Below, piece by piece: positions 17,007 to 25,495 of a DNA stretch of 64,000 nucleotides (position 1 is the stretch's first letter; each line of letters starts with the position of its first letter). The DNA lies in assembly GCA_963747515.1 (NCBI GenBank), contig CAVVFN010000002.1:372001-436000 (forward strand), in the 5' to 3' direction. Origin of the DNA: Mariniphaga sp963747515 (GTDB taxonomy: Bacteria > Bacteroidota > Bacteroidia > Bacteroidales > Prolixibacteraceae). The notes below the pieces were generated by a model that saw only the letters and a program-made list of their open reading frames with translations, was not told the DNA's origin and searched no databases. Made by a program: the position numbers and the translations under genes.

Positions 17007-17620
17007 TTCTTAAATATTTTTCAGGGCTGACTGAAATTCAGATAGAAGCCTTTAAAAAGCTGAAATACCTTTACAGCGATTGGAATTCAAAAATAAATGT
17101 GATTTCGAGAAAGGACATCGATGAACTTTATGAACGTCATGTATTGCACTCTATGGCCCTTGGCAGGTTTATAAGGTTTACTGCCGGCACTAAAATTCTG
17201 GATGTAGGTACAGGAGGAGGATTTCCGGGAATTCCACTTGCTATTTTATTCCCTGATGTGAAGTTTCATCTTGTAGATTCGATAGGTAAGAAAATAAAAG
17301 TTGTGAAGGCAGTGGCTGAAAGTTTGGAATTGAGCAATGTAGTTGCCGAACAGATAAGAGCCGAACAGCTCAAAGGCAGGTATGATTTTGTGGTGAGCCG
17401 TGCAGTCACCAAATTGCCTGAGTTTGTAGGATGGGTACAAAAGAATATTTCAACGGAACAACAGAATGCTGTTCCAAATGGAATTCTGTATCTGAAAGGA
17501 GGTAATCTGGATTCAGAAATTCATAAATACCGCAACAAAACCTTTGTTCAGGAACTTTCAGAATGGTTTGAGGAGGATTTTTTTGAAACAAAAAAAATGA
17601 TTTATCTGCCTTTATCTTAA
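16997..17620 (+). CDS. rsmG: 16S rRNA (guanine-527-N7)-methyltransferase
   Basis: The 207-residue protein shows the SAM-binding motif KILDVGTGGGFPGIPLAILFP, then FHLVDSIGKKI and FVVSRAV, all typical of RsmG/GidB. It methylates G527 of 16S rRNA in the decoding region. The start overlaps the sigma factor gene by 10 bases. The stop overlaps by 4 bases the stop of the convergent pfkA, so no terminator separates them. Confidence 0.95.
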   Translation: MEIILKYFSGLTEIQIEAFKKLKYLYSDWNSKINVISRKDIDELYERHVLHSMALGRFIRFTAGTKILDVGTGGGFPGIPLAILFPDVKFHLVDSIGKKIKVVKAVAESLELSNVVAEQIRAEQLKGRYDFVVSRAVTKLPEFVGWVQKNISTEQQNAVPNGILYLKGGNLDSEIHKYRNKTFVQELSEWFEEDFFETKKMIYLPLS

Positions 17621-18690
17621 TTAAGGTATTCATCACCAAAAGATACACCCATTTTTCTTGCCTTCAATATAAGCGAGTGATCGGTATCCACCAGTCGCAG
17701 CTTTCCCCCTACTTCTTCCAGTGGGATTGAAGTTAGCTCGCTTTTTTTCATGGCTACCATTGTTCCAAAATTACCTTCCGCTATGGATTGTGCCGCAAAT
17801 GCTCCATAACGGGTTGCCAGAATGCGGTCCATTGGTGTGGGGCTGCCACCGCGCTGAATGTAGCCCAGTACGGTTTTGCGTGTTTCTATTTCGGTGTAGG
17901 TTTCAATGGCTTCAGCAATATAGGAAGCCGCAGTATGGTTTTTTGGATGTTCTATTCCTTCGGCAACAACTACTATGGAATAGGGCTTATTATCCTCATA
18001 ACGATTCTCAATTTTTTTGCAAACCGAACGAATATTATAAGGCAGCTCGGGTAAGAGAATAATATCGCCTCCGCCCGCCATTCCGGAATAAAGTGCCAGC
18101 CAGCCGGCATTATGTCCCATCACTTCAATAATCATTACCCGTTGGTGTGAATTGGCTGTTGTGTGCAACCTGTCGATGGCCTCAGTTGCAATCTGAACTG
18201 CCGAATCAAAACCAAAAGTAACCTCTGTACCCCACACATCATTGTCTATGGTTTTTGGAATGCCAATAATATTTAATCCTTCTTTTGAAAGCATATGTGC
18301 AGTTTTCATTGTTCCGTTTCCACCTATACAAACCACACAGTCAAGCCCCAGATTTTTATAGGTGCGCTTAATCATTTCGGGCTTATCTTCATCATTGTTG
18401 TTTCCGTTTTTAACAATCTTATAGGGCTTTTCACGAGAGGCTCCAAGAATAGTCCCTCCTACAGTAAGAATTCCCGAAAGTTGGGATTCTTTTAGTACAA
18501 TATAATCACTGTTTATTAAGCCTAAAAAACCTGCATTAAAGCCTAAAACTTCCATGTTATATTCAACAATGGCCGTTTTCCCAACTCCTCGTATTGCAGC
18601 ATTTAATCCGGGACAATCTCCACCCGCAGTAAGTATTCCAATTTTTTTTGGTTTCACGGAAATGCTCATATTCTTCGGATTTATGTACAA
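17617..18690 (-). CDS. pfkA: 6-phosphofructokinase
   Basis: The 357-residue enzyme phosphorylates fructose 6-phosphate in glycolysis. Motifs: GILTAGGDCPGLNAAIRG, CIGGNGTMKTAHML, PKTIDNDVWGTEVTFGF, EVMGHNAGWLAL. At the sites that separate phosphoryl donors, Gly follows GGN (ATP-like) while PKTIDND has Lys (as in pyrophosphate and mixed-group enzymes), and the Mg-binding Asp of GGDG is Asn. The donor is therefore uncertain, though ATP is the usual annotation of this clade. It may start a few codons later, at MSISVKPKKIGIL. Confidence 0.9.
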   Translation of the reverse strand: MYINPKNMSISVKPKKIGILTAGGDCPGLNAAIRGVGKTAIVEYNMEVLGFNAGFLGLINSDYIVLKESQLSGILTVGGTILGASREKPYKIVKNGNNNDEDKPEMIKRTYKNLGLDCVVCIGGNGTMKTAHMLSKEGLNIIGIPKTIDNDVWGTEVTFGFDSAVQIATEAIDRLHTTANSHQRVMIIEVMGHNAGWLALYSGMAGGGDIILLPELPYNIRSVCKKIENRYEDNKPYSIVVVAEGIEHPKNHTAASYIAEAIETYTEIETRKTVLGYIQRGGSPTPMDRILATRYGAFAAQSIAEGNFGTMVAMKKSELTSIPLEEVGGKLRLVDTDHSLILKARKMGVSFGDEYLN

Positions 18691-18808
18691 TTCAGAACAT
18701 TAAATTAATTAAGAAGTATTAAATTTACAAAACAATATTGGGAAAACAGAAAAATAGTTGTTGCAATACCCTAAATGTTTTCAATAAATTAAGGATTGAT
18801 TCCAAATG

Positions 18809-18839
18809 TTTGACATATTCTGTTTTTCACTTATTTTTG
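18809..18839 (+). promoter_or_regulatory. Bacteroidota consensus promoter for the DUF1080 gene
   Basis: TTTG (18809-18812), 19 bases, then TATTTTTG (18832-18839) exactly fit the TTTG-N19-TAnnTTTG pattern. Transcription should start near 18846, about 43 bases before the ATG. Confidence 0.8.
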
Positions 18840-18888
18840 TAGGGATGAAGCTTTTCGTAAAATATTTAACCAATTAAAAATATAAAAA

Positions 18889-19674
18889 ATGAAAAATCTA
18901 GTTTCTTTATCTTTTGCAGGTATCCTGCTTTTTGTGGTTGCATGTACTGGTGGGCAAAAGCAGGCAAAGGATGATGCAGATGAGAAGTCTACTGAACGGG
19001 TTGAAAATAATGAATTAACTGAACAGGAAAAAAAACAGGATTGGATGTTGCTTTTTAATGGCAAAAGTACTGAGGGATGGCGTGGTGTTAATATGGACCA
19101 TTTCCCTTCCGGATGGGAAATTGTTGATGGAACTTTACATTGTAAAGGTTCAGGTATGGGTGAAGCCGGCGCTGAAGATGGAGGAGATATCCTTTATGAT
19201 GAAAAGTTTTCAGATTTCCACTTAAAGCTGGAATGGAAAATCAGTGAAGGAGGTAATTCAGGTATATTTTATCTTGGGGAGGAGCGGGAAGATTGGCCAA
19301 TATGGAGAACTGCCCCCGAAATGCAAATTCTTGATAATGAAAGGCATCTTGATGCTAATCTTGGAAAAGATGGAAACCGCCAGGCTGGTTCTTTATATGA
19401 TCTGATTCCTGCAAAACCTCAGAATGCCAAACCTGCAGGAGAATGGAATTCAGCTGAAATTATGGTTTATAAAGGTACTGTAGTTCATAAACAAAATGGA
19501 GTAGTTGTGCTTGAATATCACTTATGGACCGATGATTGGAATGAATTGGTAAAAGACTCAAAATTTCCGGAATTAAATCCCGACTGGGCTAATGTTCCGA
19601 AGGAAGGATATATCGCTTTACAGGATCATGGAGACGATGTATGGTTCCGAAATATAAAATTGAAAAGGCTTTAA
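18889..19674 (+). CDS. DUF1080 (3-keto-disaccharide hydrolase domain) lipoprotein
   Basis: The 261-residue protein has a lipoprotein signal with the lipobox VVAC (Cys19), an acidic linker, then one DUF1080 concanavalin-like domain from about residue 52 (WMLLFNGKSTEGWRG, EWKISEGGNSGIFYLGEE, YIALQDHGDDVWFRNIKL). Characterised members act on 3-keto-glycosides made by sugar oxidation. It is monocistronic, with its own promoter and terminator. The exact substrate cannot be read from the sequence. Confidence 0.9.
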   Translation: MKNLVSLSFAGILLFVVACTGGQKQAKDDADEKSTERVENNELTEQEKKQDWMLLFNGKSTEGWRGVNMDHFPSGWEIVDGTLHCKGSGMGEAGAEDGGDILYDEKFSDFHLKLEWKISEGGNSGIFYLGEEREDWPIWRTAPEMQILDNERHLDANLGKDGNRQAGSLYDLIPAKPQNAKPAGEWNSAEIMVYKGTVVHKQNGVVVLEYHLWTDDWNELVKDSKFPELNPDWANVPKEGYIALQDHGDDVWFRNIKLKRL

Positions 19675-19701
19675 GTAAGGGGAACTTTTTAACTTATTCA
19701 G

Positions 19702-19736
19702 CAGGAGGCGAAGATAAAATTTGCCTCCTGTTTTTT
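19702..19736 (+). terminator. Terminator of the DUF1080 gene
   Basis: Stem CAGGAGGC / GCCTCCTG closed by an AT-rich loop and followed by six T residues, 28 bases after the stop. Confidence 0.85.
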
Positions 19737-19755
19737 CTCCTGGTAAGTATTGGAA

Positions 19756-20769
19756 TTAATCAGGAAAATAACCTGAATCGTTAAGAATTTGTTGATAATT
19801 CCTGTTTCCCATTAATTCGTTAACCGTTACTTCTTTATGTTCCTGCATGTATTTTCTTATAATTTGCCATCCAATCCAAATGCCACTCCTTGCAGGGGAT
19901 TCAATTGGGAATCCCGTAGTATAGGGGCCATCGTTAATGAACCGAAGAATGTCCATCCTTTTGTTTGAAAATAATAACCGGTTTTCCACCAGGTGATTCC
20001 ACATTTGGGATTCATTATTTTGACACCATTTTAACTGCTTTGCAGTGAATCCGATTTTTAAACTGTCGTGCATTTCGGGTAGCATGGCATCAACAAAATA
20101 CATCAATTTTCCCTGGTAAATGATATGATCGAGAAGGGTAGTCGTATATTTTGTTTCATTAAATTCTGTCAAGCCCCATGCATAAGCTACATCCGGAACC
20201 AGTTTCTGGGGATGCATGTTTTTTATCTTATACATGGGAACATTGCTAAGTTTCTGGTAATAAATGAAATTGCGACCTAAATATTTATCAAGGCTAACGC
20301 CAATTATATTTTCAGCTGTTACCACCGACTGATTAAATCCTGATATCATGGTGTAAATCACCGGCAACTCCTTATATGGAAAATGATACTGATAATATTT
20401 AAAAGCTTTTACCAGTTCCTTTCTGATGGTGGTAAAATCTGAAAACTCTTTTTCTGCAATATCCTTTACATGTAGTATCATGGTATCTGTAAGAAATTCT
20501 CCCATGGCATGAGGGAAAAAATCCTGACTTAGGCCTCCAGCATTGATAACCTTCCAGGTAAAAAGATCGAAAAATTCAGGATATCTTTCATGCAAGGCAG
20601 TAAACTCTTCGAGGGTATCCTTCAGAGGCAAAGAAAAAAGTTCTTTATCAAACCGCACAATTTCAACTTCTTCTTCTATATTGGAAATATCCACCTTGAG
20701 CGGATTTCTTTCACATGAAAGGACAACAGCAATTAAAATTATCGGGAGAATATATTTATTTAAAATCAT
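19756..20769 (-). CDS. gldB: GldB-family lipoprotein
   Basis: The 337-residue protein has a lipobox signal (VVLSC, Cys19) and the GldB-type body (VRFDKELFSLP, HERYPEFFDLFTWKVIN, IYQGKLMYFVDAMLP, IGWQIIRKYM). GldB is needed for gliding and type IX-linked machinery in flavobacteria, but homologues occur in non-gliding Bacteroidota where the role is unclear. It is divergent from nadE, a neighbour it also has in flavobacteria (from memory). gldC is not next to it. Confidence 0.85.
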   Translation of the reverse strand: MILNKYILPIILIAVVLSCERNPLKVDISNIEEEVEIVRFDKELFSLPLKDTLEEFTALHERYPEFFDLFTWKVINAGGLSQDFFPHAMGEFLTDTMILHVKDIAEKEFSDFTTIRKELVKAFKYYQYHFPYKELPVIYTMISGFNQSVVTAENIIGVSLDKYLGRNFIYYQKLSNVPMYKIKNMHPQKLVPDVAYAWGLTEFNETKYTTTLLDHIIYQGKLMYFVDAMLPEMHDSLKIGFTAKQLKWCQNNESQMWNHLVENRLLFSNKRMDILRFINDGPYTTGFPIESPARSGIWIGWQIIRKYMQEHKEVTVNELMGNRNYQQILNDSGYFPD

Positions 20770-21021
20770 TCGTTTATTTATGTTTTGATGTTTGCAGAAA
20801 TAAATTTTTGAAATCAGCTATTTATTATATTTTTAGACAAATAAAGAGAGCAGCCACCATTTTTTTATAAATTTACTATTTCAATACGCAGCTTATCGGT
20901 TTTTATTGCGAATTTGCCTCGAAAATATGACATTTGCTACCTAAACCAAATGCAGACAGCAAAGATGCAGGCCTATTTATTCTGTCTCATTTTAAGTTAT
21001 TTATGTTTAATTTCAAGTTTT

Positions 21022-22665
21022 ATGAAAATTGCACTGGCACAATTAAACTACATTATTGGTGATTTTGAAGGGAATTCACGGAAAATAATCGGATACATCA
21101 GGGAAGCAAAACATGCAGGAGCCGATCTAATTATATTTTCAGAATTATCCGTTACAGGTTATTATCCACACGACTTACTTGAGAAGAAGGAATTTATACA
21201 AAAGGCAGAAGAGAGCGTTCTGAATATTGCCAGTCATTGTAATGGAATTGCAGCAATAGTGGGAGCACCACGAATCAATAAAAACGAACGTGGAAAAACA
21301 CTTTACAATTCTGCATTCTTCCTTGCTGATGGAGCAATTCAATCGGTACATAATAAAACTCTGCTGCCTACTTATGATATTTTTGACGAATACCGTCATT
21401 TTGAACCTAACCATGAATTTCAGGTTGTTGAATATAAAGGAGAGCGTCTGGTTGTTACAATTTGTGAAGATTTATGGGATGAGCAACCCACAGCAAATGA
21501 ATATGGGAAAAATAAACTTTACCAACTATCTCCAATGGAGAAGTATTCAGGACTAAATCCTGATGTTGTTATAAATATTTCAGCCTCGCCTTTTTCCTAT
21601 AACCAGGAAAGCTGGCGGAAAGATGTTCTGGTTTCAAAGGCCAAAAGATTTCAGGTCCCCATTGTGTATGTTAACCAGGTAGGTGCGCAGACAGAGCTAA
21701 TGTTTGACGGGGGATCGGTATTTATTGACAAGTATGGAACAATATTAAAAGAACTGAACTACTTTAAGGAAGATTTTTTAATAGTGGACACAAAAAATCC
21801 AGGAGAGAAAATGCTTCAGCCAAAAGTTGAAACCATTGAAAAAATTCATGATGCCCTGGTTATGGGGATAGGAGATTATTTTAAAAAAATGAATTTTAAG
21901 CAGGCCGTCCTGGGGCTTTCGGGAGGCATAGATTCGGCGGTTACACTGGTGTTGGCAGTTGAAGCCCTGGGTCGTGAAAATGTAAGGACTCTGCTCCTTC
22001 CTTCAAAATATTCATCGGAACATAGTGTGGATGACGCGCGAAAATTGGCTTGTAATCTAAACATTCAATACGATATTGTGCCTATTCAACCGGCAGTTGA
22101 TCAATTTGAAGAAACCCTTTCTCCCCTTTTTAAAGATACCTTACCAGGGATTGCTGAAGAAAATATACAGGCAAGGGTACGGGGTATTTATCTTATGGCC
22201 ATCTCAAATAAATTCGGACATATATTGCTGAATACGACAAATAAAAGTGAATGTGCTGTAGGCTACGGTACCTTATACGGAGATATGAATGGTGGATTGG
22301 CAGTGCTGGGCGATGTTTACAAAACCGATGTATTTAATCTGGCCCGGTTTATTAACCGTAATGGGGAAATCATTCCTGAAAACAGCATTGTTAAACCTCC
22401 GTCAGCGGAGCTGCGTCCAAACCAGAAGGATACCGATTCATTGCCTGAGTATGCAGTACTTGATGGAATTTTGTTCAACTTTATCGAGCAGAATTTATCT
22501 CCTGCTGAGATTGTAGCCAAAGGTTTTGATTTAAATACAGTAGAAAAGGTAATAAGAATGGTAAATATTAATGAATATAAACGATTTCAGGCTGCACCCA
22601 TTTTACGTGTGAGTTCAAAAGCTTTTGGATTTGGCAGGAAAATGCCCCTGGTGGCAAAATATTAG
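21022..22665 (+). CDS. nadE: Glutamine-dependent NAD+ synthetase
   Basis: I choose ATG 21022 (MKIALAQLNY), not the in-frame start at 20914: the extra 36 residues form a spurious hydrophobic leader ahead of a cytosolic enzyme. The 547-residue protein has an N-terminal nitrilase-type glutaminase domain with the triad Glu41 (SELSVTGYYP), Lys112 (HNKTLLPTYD) and Cys148 (TICEDLWDE). The C-terminal synthetase domain has the PP-loop LSGGIDSAVTL near residue 300 and LLNTTNKSE. It converts deamido-NAD to NAD with ammonia from glutamine. It is divergent from gldB. Confidence 0.95.
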   Translation: MKIALAQLNYIIGDFEGNSRKIIGYIREAKHAGADLIIFSELSVTGYYPHDLLEKKEFIQKAEESVLNIASHCNGIAAIVGAPRINKNERGKTLYNSAFFLADGAIQSVHNKTLLPTYDIFDEYRHFEPNHEFQVVEYKGERLVVTICEDLWDEQPTANEYGKNKLYQLSPMEKYSGLNPDVVINISASPFSYNQESWRKDVLVSKAKRFQVPIVYVNQVGAQTELMFDGGSVFIDKYGTILKELNYFKEDFLIVDTKNPGEKMLQPKVETIEKIHDALVMGIGDYFKKMNFKQAVLGLSGGIDSAVTLVLAVEALGRENVRTLLLPSKYSSEHSVDDARKLACNLNIQYDIVPIQPAVDQFEETLSPLFKDTLPGIAEENIQARVRGIYLMAISNKFGHILLNTTNKSECAVGYGTLYGDMNGGLAVLGDVYKTDVFNLARFINRNGEIIPENSIVKPPSAELRPNQKDTDSLPEYAVLDGILFNFIEQNLSPAEIVAKGFDLNTVEKVIRMVNINEYKRFQAAPILRVSSKAFGFGRKMPLVAKY

Positions 22666-22866
22666 TGGATAATTGGAAATTTGATACCCATAGAATAGTG
22701 GAATGATGAATCTGTAAAATGCGGTAAAAGAAGAAAAAAGTATACACTTCTTTTTACATGTTTTTTTGCAATTCCGGTTAAAACCCAGGTAGTCATAAAC
22801 TCCATGTAACTGCTTTACTTACTTAGTTTTGATGTTTGCCTTTGTTCTTTTCTCCCTTTCAGTACC

Positions 22867-24111
22867 TTATGGCCTGGAATTTTTACCATCGGATGGAATT
22901 TCACCTGCTTTTTTCAAAGTATACTGGGCAAAAATGGGGCCTGTCAGTCCATTAATAATTGTAGCTCCTATTATTATCATTAAGAGCAAATCTGATATTT
23001 CTCTAAACCCTCTCTCTTCATATATGCTCAATACCAACCCAATAGCAACGCCTGCCTGAGGCAATAACCCTCCGAAAGTGTATTTTCGTACATTGGGATC
23101 GGCATGAACCAGACGTGCTCCAAAATTCACACCCAGATATTTACCCAGGAATCGTATTAAAACAAATAACAAAATGAGAGGAGCCACCTTAGGCATTACG
23201 GTGACATCTAAATGCAAACCACTGAGCAAAAAGAATATTAGAAATATTAAATTCTCGGTGTATCTTTTCATAATGCCGAATACTTTTTTTTGTTGTATAC
23301 AGGTATTCGAAACAACCAATCCCATGGTCATCATAGCCAAAAGCTCATCTGCATCTAATACCACGGAAATACCTGAGCCCAGCAAGATCAAAGAAAAAAT
23401 AACTACTATCCATTGCCCATCTTTTTTGATATTTAAATATTGGCTGATTGGGTTGAATAAAAAACCCAGAACTGCTCCTGGAATAATGGCATAGAAAATC
23501 CTGTAAAAAGGATGGACTAAAGTTCCTGTATCTGAAAATATTTCTGTTCCTTCTGCAATAAATGGCAGCCCTGCTATGGTAAGACTAAATAAAAGTATTC
23601 CCAAAACATCGTCAAGAGCTACTACTTCCAATATTGTTTCGGTTACTTTTCCCTGAGCCCTGTACTGATGAATTACAGCAAAAACAGAAGCAGGAGCAGT
23701 TGGTGCTGCCAAGGCTCCCAAAAGCAACACCAATATCAGCAGATTATTCTTCCCTAAAGTAATCATGCCTGGAAACAACAACAAAAAAAAATACATGCCC
23801 ACAGAAATAAGCAGGTATGGAATAAGGCTTGCCAGAATGGTAATACTGAGAATTTTCTTTTTATGGGTTTTAACCTTTGACCACCTTAGTTCTCCTCCGA
23901 CTTCAAAAGCAATAAATGCCAGACTTACCTGCATTATTGGTTCCATTGCCTCTAAAAATTCGGTGCCGATAAAATTAATGGTATCGGGACTGAAAATTAT
24001 ACCAACAAATATATATCCAATCGTTTTTGGCATATTCACTTTCTCCAGCAGCAGTCCTGTCATGTATGCTGTTATAATTAATAACCCAAAAACCAAAAGG
24101 ATATTCATCAC
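22867..24111 (-). CDS. CPA2-family cation:proton antiporter
   Basis: The 414-residue membrane protein has about twelve hydrophobic segments and the CPA2 signature around APTAPASVFAVIHQY and VVALDDVLGILLFSL (paired acidic residues in the transport core). It exchanges Na+ or K+ for H+. No RCK/TrkA-N domain follows, so it is of the short type. The next 1.4 kb upstream has no gene, so it is a single-gene unit. Confidence 0.85.
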   Translation of the reverse strand: MMNILLVFGLLIITAYMTGLLLEKVNMPKTIGYIFVGIIFSPDTINFIGTEFLEAMEPIMQVSLAFIAFEVGGELRWSKVKTHKKKILSITILASLIPYLLISVGMYFFLLLFPGMITLGKNNLLILVLLLGALAAPTAPASVFAVIHQYRAQGKVTETILEVVALDDVLGILLFSLTIAGLPFIAEGTEIFSDTGTLVHPFYRIFYAIIPGAVLGFLFNPISQYLNIKKDGQWIVVIFSLILLGSGISVVLDADELLAMMTMGLVVSNTCIQQKKVFGIMKRYTENLIFLIFFLLSGLHLDVTVMPKVAPLILLFVLIRFLGKYLGVNFGARLVHADPNVRKYTFGGLLPQAGVAIGLVLSIYEERGFREISDLLLMIIIGATIINGLTGPIFAQYTLKKAGEIPSDGKNSRP

Positions 24112-24400
24112 TGTTTATTCCTTTTTCTTAAGCATCATTTTATTAATCGAAACAACCATCAGAAATAAAGATTTTTTATTTGTATGCTTTCATTCCTGTT
24201 GGTTCTGAGGTTTCTTATTGAACCCCCTGAATATTTCAGAAAGTATTTATGAAATAAAGACACATTTTAAATGATTTCTGTTCAATTTTCCTGTAAATAG
24301 TTTTTATAATTGGATTATTTTTTCTTATTATATCGGGAAACAGGCAAATCTGCCTGAACTGTGAAAATAGTTAAGATGCAGGCATATATCCTGAATTTAT

Positions 24401-24446
24401 TTTTTTTTCATCCGTACAAAATTTATTTTCAAAGGTCGGATGGAAC
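24401..24446 (-). repeat. Copy of the leader and start of the gene at 37461-38720
   Basis: The sequence TTCATCCGTA-(AT-rich)-GGTCGGATGGAA matches 38718-38757, where CAT is the start codon of a secreted-protein gene on the minus strand. Here the equivalent ATG is followed by lysine codons and a stop. CATCCG and CGGATG form an inverted repeat in both copies, so a shared regulator site is an alternative to a truncated gene copy. Confidence 0.5.
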
Positions 24447-24651
24447 TCACAATGAATTTTGTTCATGCGTTTTTGTGAATATCGCATTCCAAAATTCATG
24501 TTCGTTTCATAAGGTTTAACAACAATCATGAAAGGTTTCTACTGCATGTATAATTTGTGCTTCAGGTGAAAAATAGAACGACCAGCTTTTTTTAAATTCT
24601 TGTCCTTTAGATTTTAAAAAATATCATTAGTGTCCGGTAAAAGAATATTAA

Positions 24652-24703
24652 TCATCCGCGCGGTACTTTTTCAAAACCACCCGGAATGTCTGCTTTTGAG
24701 TAA
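24652..24703. repeat. Direct repeat, copy 1 of 2
   Basis: Contains GGTACTTTTTC and CCGGAATGTCTGCTTTTGAG; closely matches 25122-25171. On the minus strand both copies encode SKADIP-G-EK, which hints at a duplicated coding scrap. Confidence 0.6.
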
Positions 24704-25010
24704 CTACACAAAAAAGTCAGACATGGGTAAAAATACAAATTTTAAAAAATAACCGACAAAGTTATACCCCATCTGCTGTTCCGGCAGAAAACCCGATAAC
24801 CAAAATTTTACGAAACAGTTATCACCCCTAAAAACGGAGTACTTAGCGGTTCATCAGTAAAAACAGGAAACCTCGCAGGAAATTCCTGGAGAGGCATCAG
24901 TTATTTACGGACAAGGTCGGCGCGTTACAAGGTATATTTTTCCCATTACCAGAAAATTTAAAAGTGAATTGAATATAAATGGTTATTTCCAAAGTAAGTT
25001 CAAAGCTAGT

Positions 25011-25081
25011 ATAAAGCTAGTATAAAGCTAGTATAAAGATAGTCGTATACTAGCTTTATACTAACTTATTACTATCTTTAT
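25011..25081. repeat. Phased 11-bp repeats in direct then inverted order
   Basis: Units ATAAAGCTAGT at 25011-25021 and 25022-25032 and ATAAAGATAGT at 25033-25043, preceded by a partial unit, are followed after a short spacer by the reverse-complement forms ACTAGCTTTAT (25049-25059), ACTAACTTATT (25060-25070) and ACTATCTTTAT (25071-25081). The whole can fold into a long hairpin or bind a protein on one helix face. Confidence 0.8.
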
Positions 25082-25121
25082 ATATTGATTTTACTAGAAT
25101 TAATAGGGTAAAAAATAGTAT

Positions 25122-25171
25122 TCATCCGGCGGTACTTTTCGATACCATCCGGAATGTCTGCTTTTGAGTTA
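25122..25171. repeat. Direct repeat, copy 2 of 2
   Basis: Second copy of the 24652-24703 repeat, with a few substitutions and one base fewer in places. Confidence 0.6.
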
Positions 25172-25495
25172 ATGCTTGCCAATCTTTTAATAAATCTGGT
25201 GAAAAGCCGGGTAAAACGCAATCGGGCTTTTTTCAATCCAGTTTCAATAATCGGGCAACAGTTGATGAAATGCAATATCAAAATCCGTTATTTCCGGAAA
25301 TAGAGGGAGCTTACTTTTGAACATGAAAAACACATTTACTGATTAACTGCATGTTAAAAATAAAGAATTATAAATATTCCGGTTTACCGGAAAACAATGA
25401 AAAAATATAAGGATATTGTTGAATTTTAATTTTAATTTTAAAGAGGAGTAGTTTTATCTTTTTAATTTTTACATAAAATAATAATTAACCGGCAG

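Larger units (their letters stand above)
24112..25495. other. 1.4-kb gene-free, repeat-bearing AT-rich stretch
   Basis: No convincing gene is present. The region contains a copy of the leader of the gene at 37461-38720 (24401-24446), a pair of about 50-bp direct repeats (24652-24703 and 25122-25171), and an array of 11-bp units in direct then inverted order (25011-25081). A 67-codon frame at 25078-25281 (-) includes one repeat but resembles nothing I know. It looks like a graveyard of several insertions or deletions. Confidence 0.5.

Noticed and set aside
20914..21021. N-terminal extension of nadE as a signal peptide
   Set aside because: NadE is cytosolic, and the family starts at MKIALAQLNY.
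25011..25081. CRISPR array
   Set aside because: Units are only 11 bp, without spacers of even length, and no cas genes are present.
25078..25281. Minus-strand 67-codon frame as a gene
   Set aside because: It includes a repeat unit, has no recognisable motif and no start signal; kept only as part of the repeat region.
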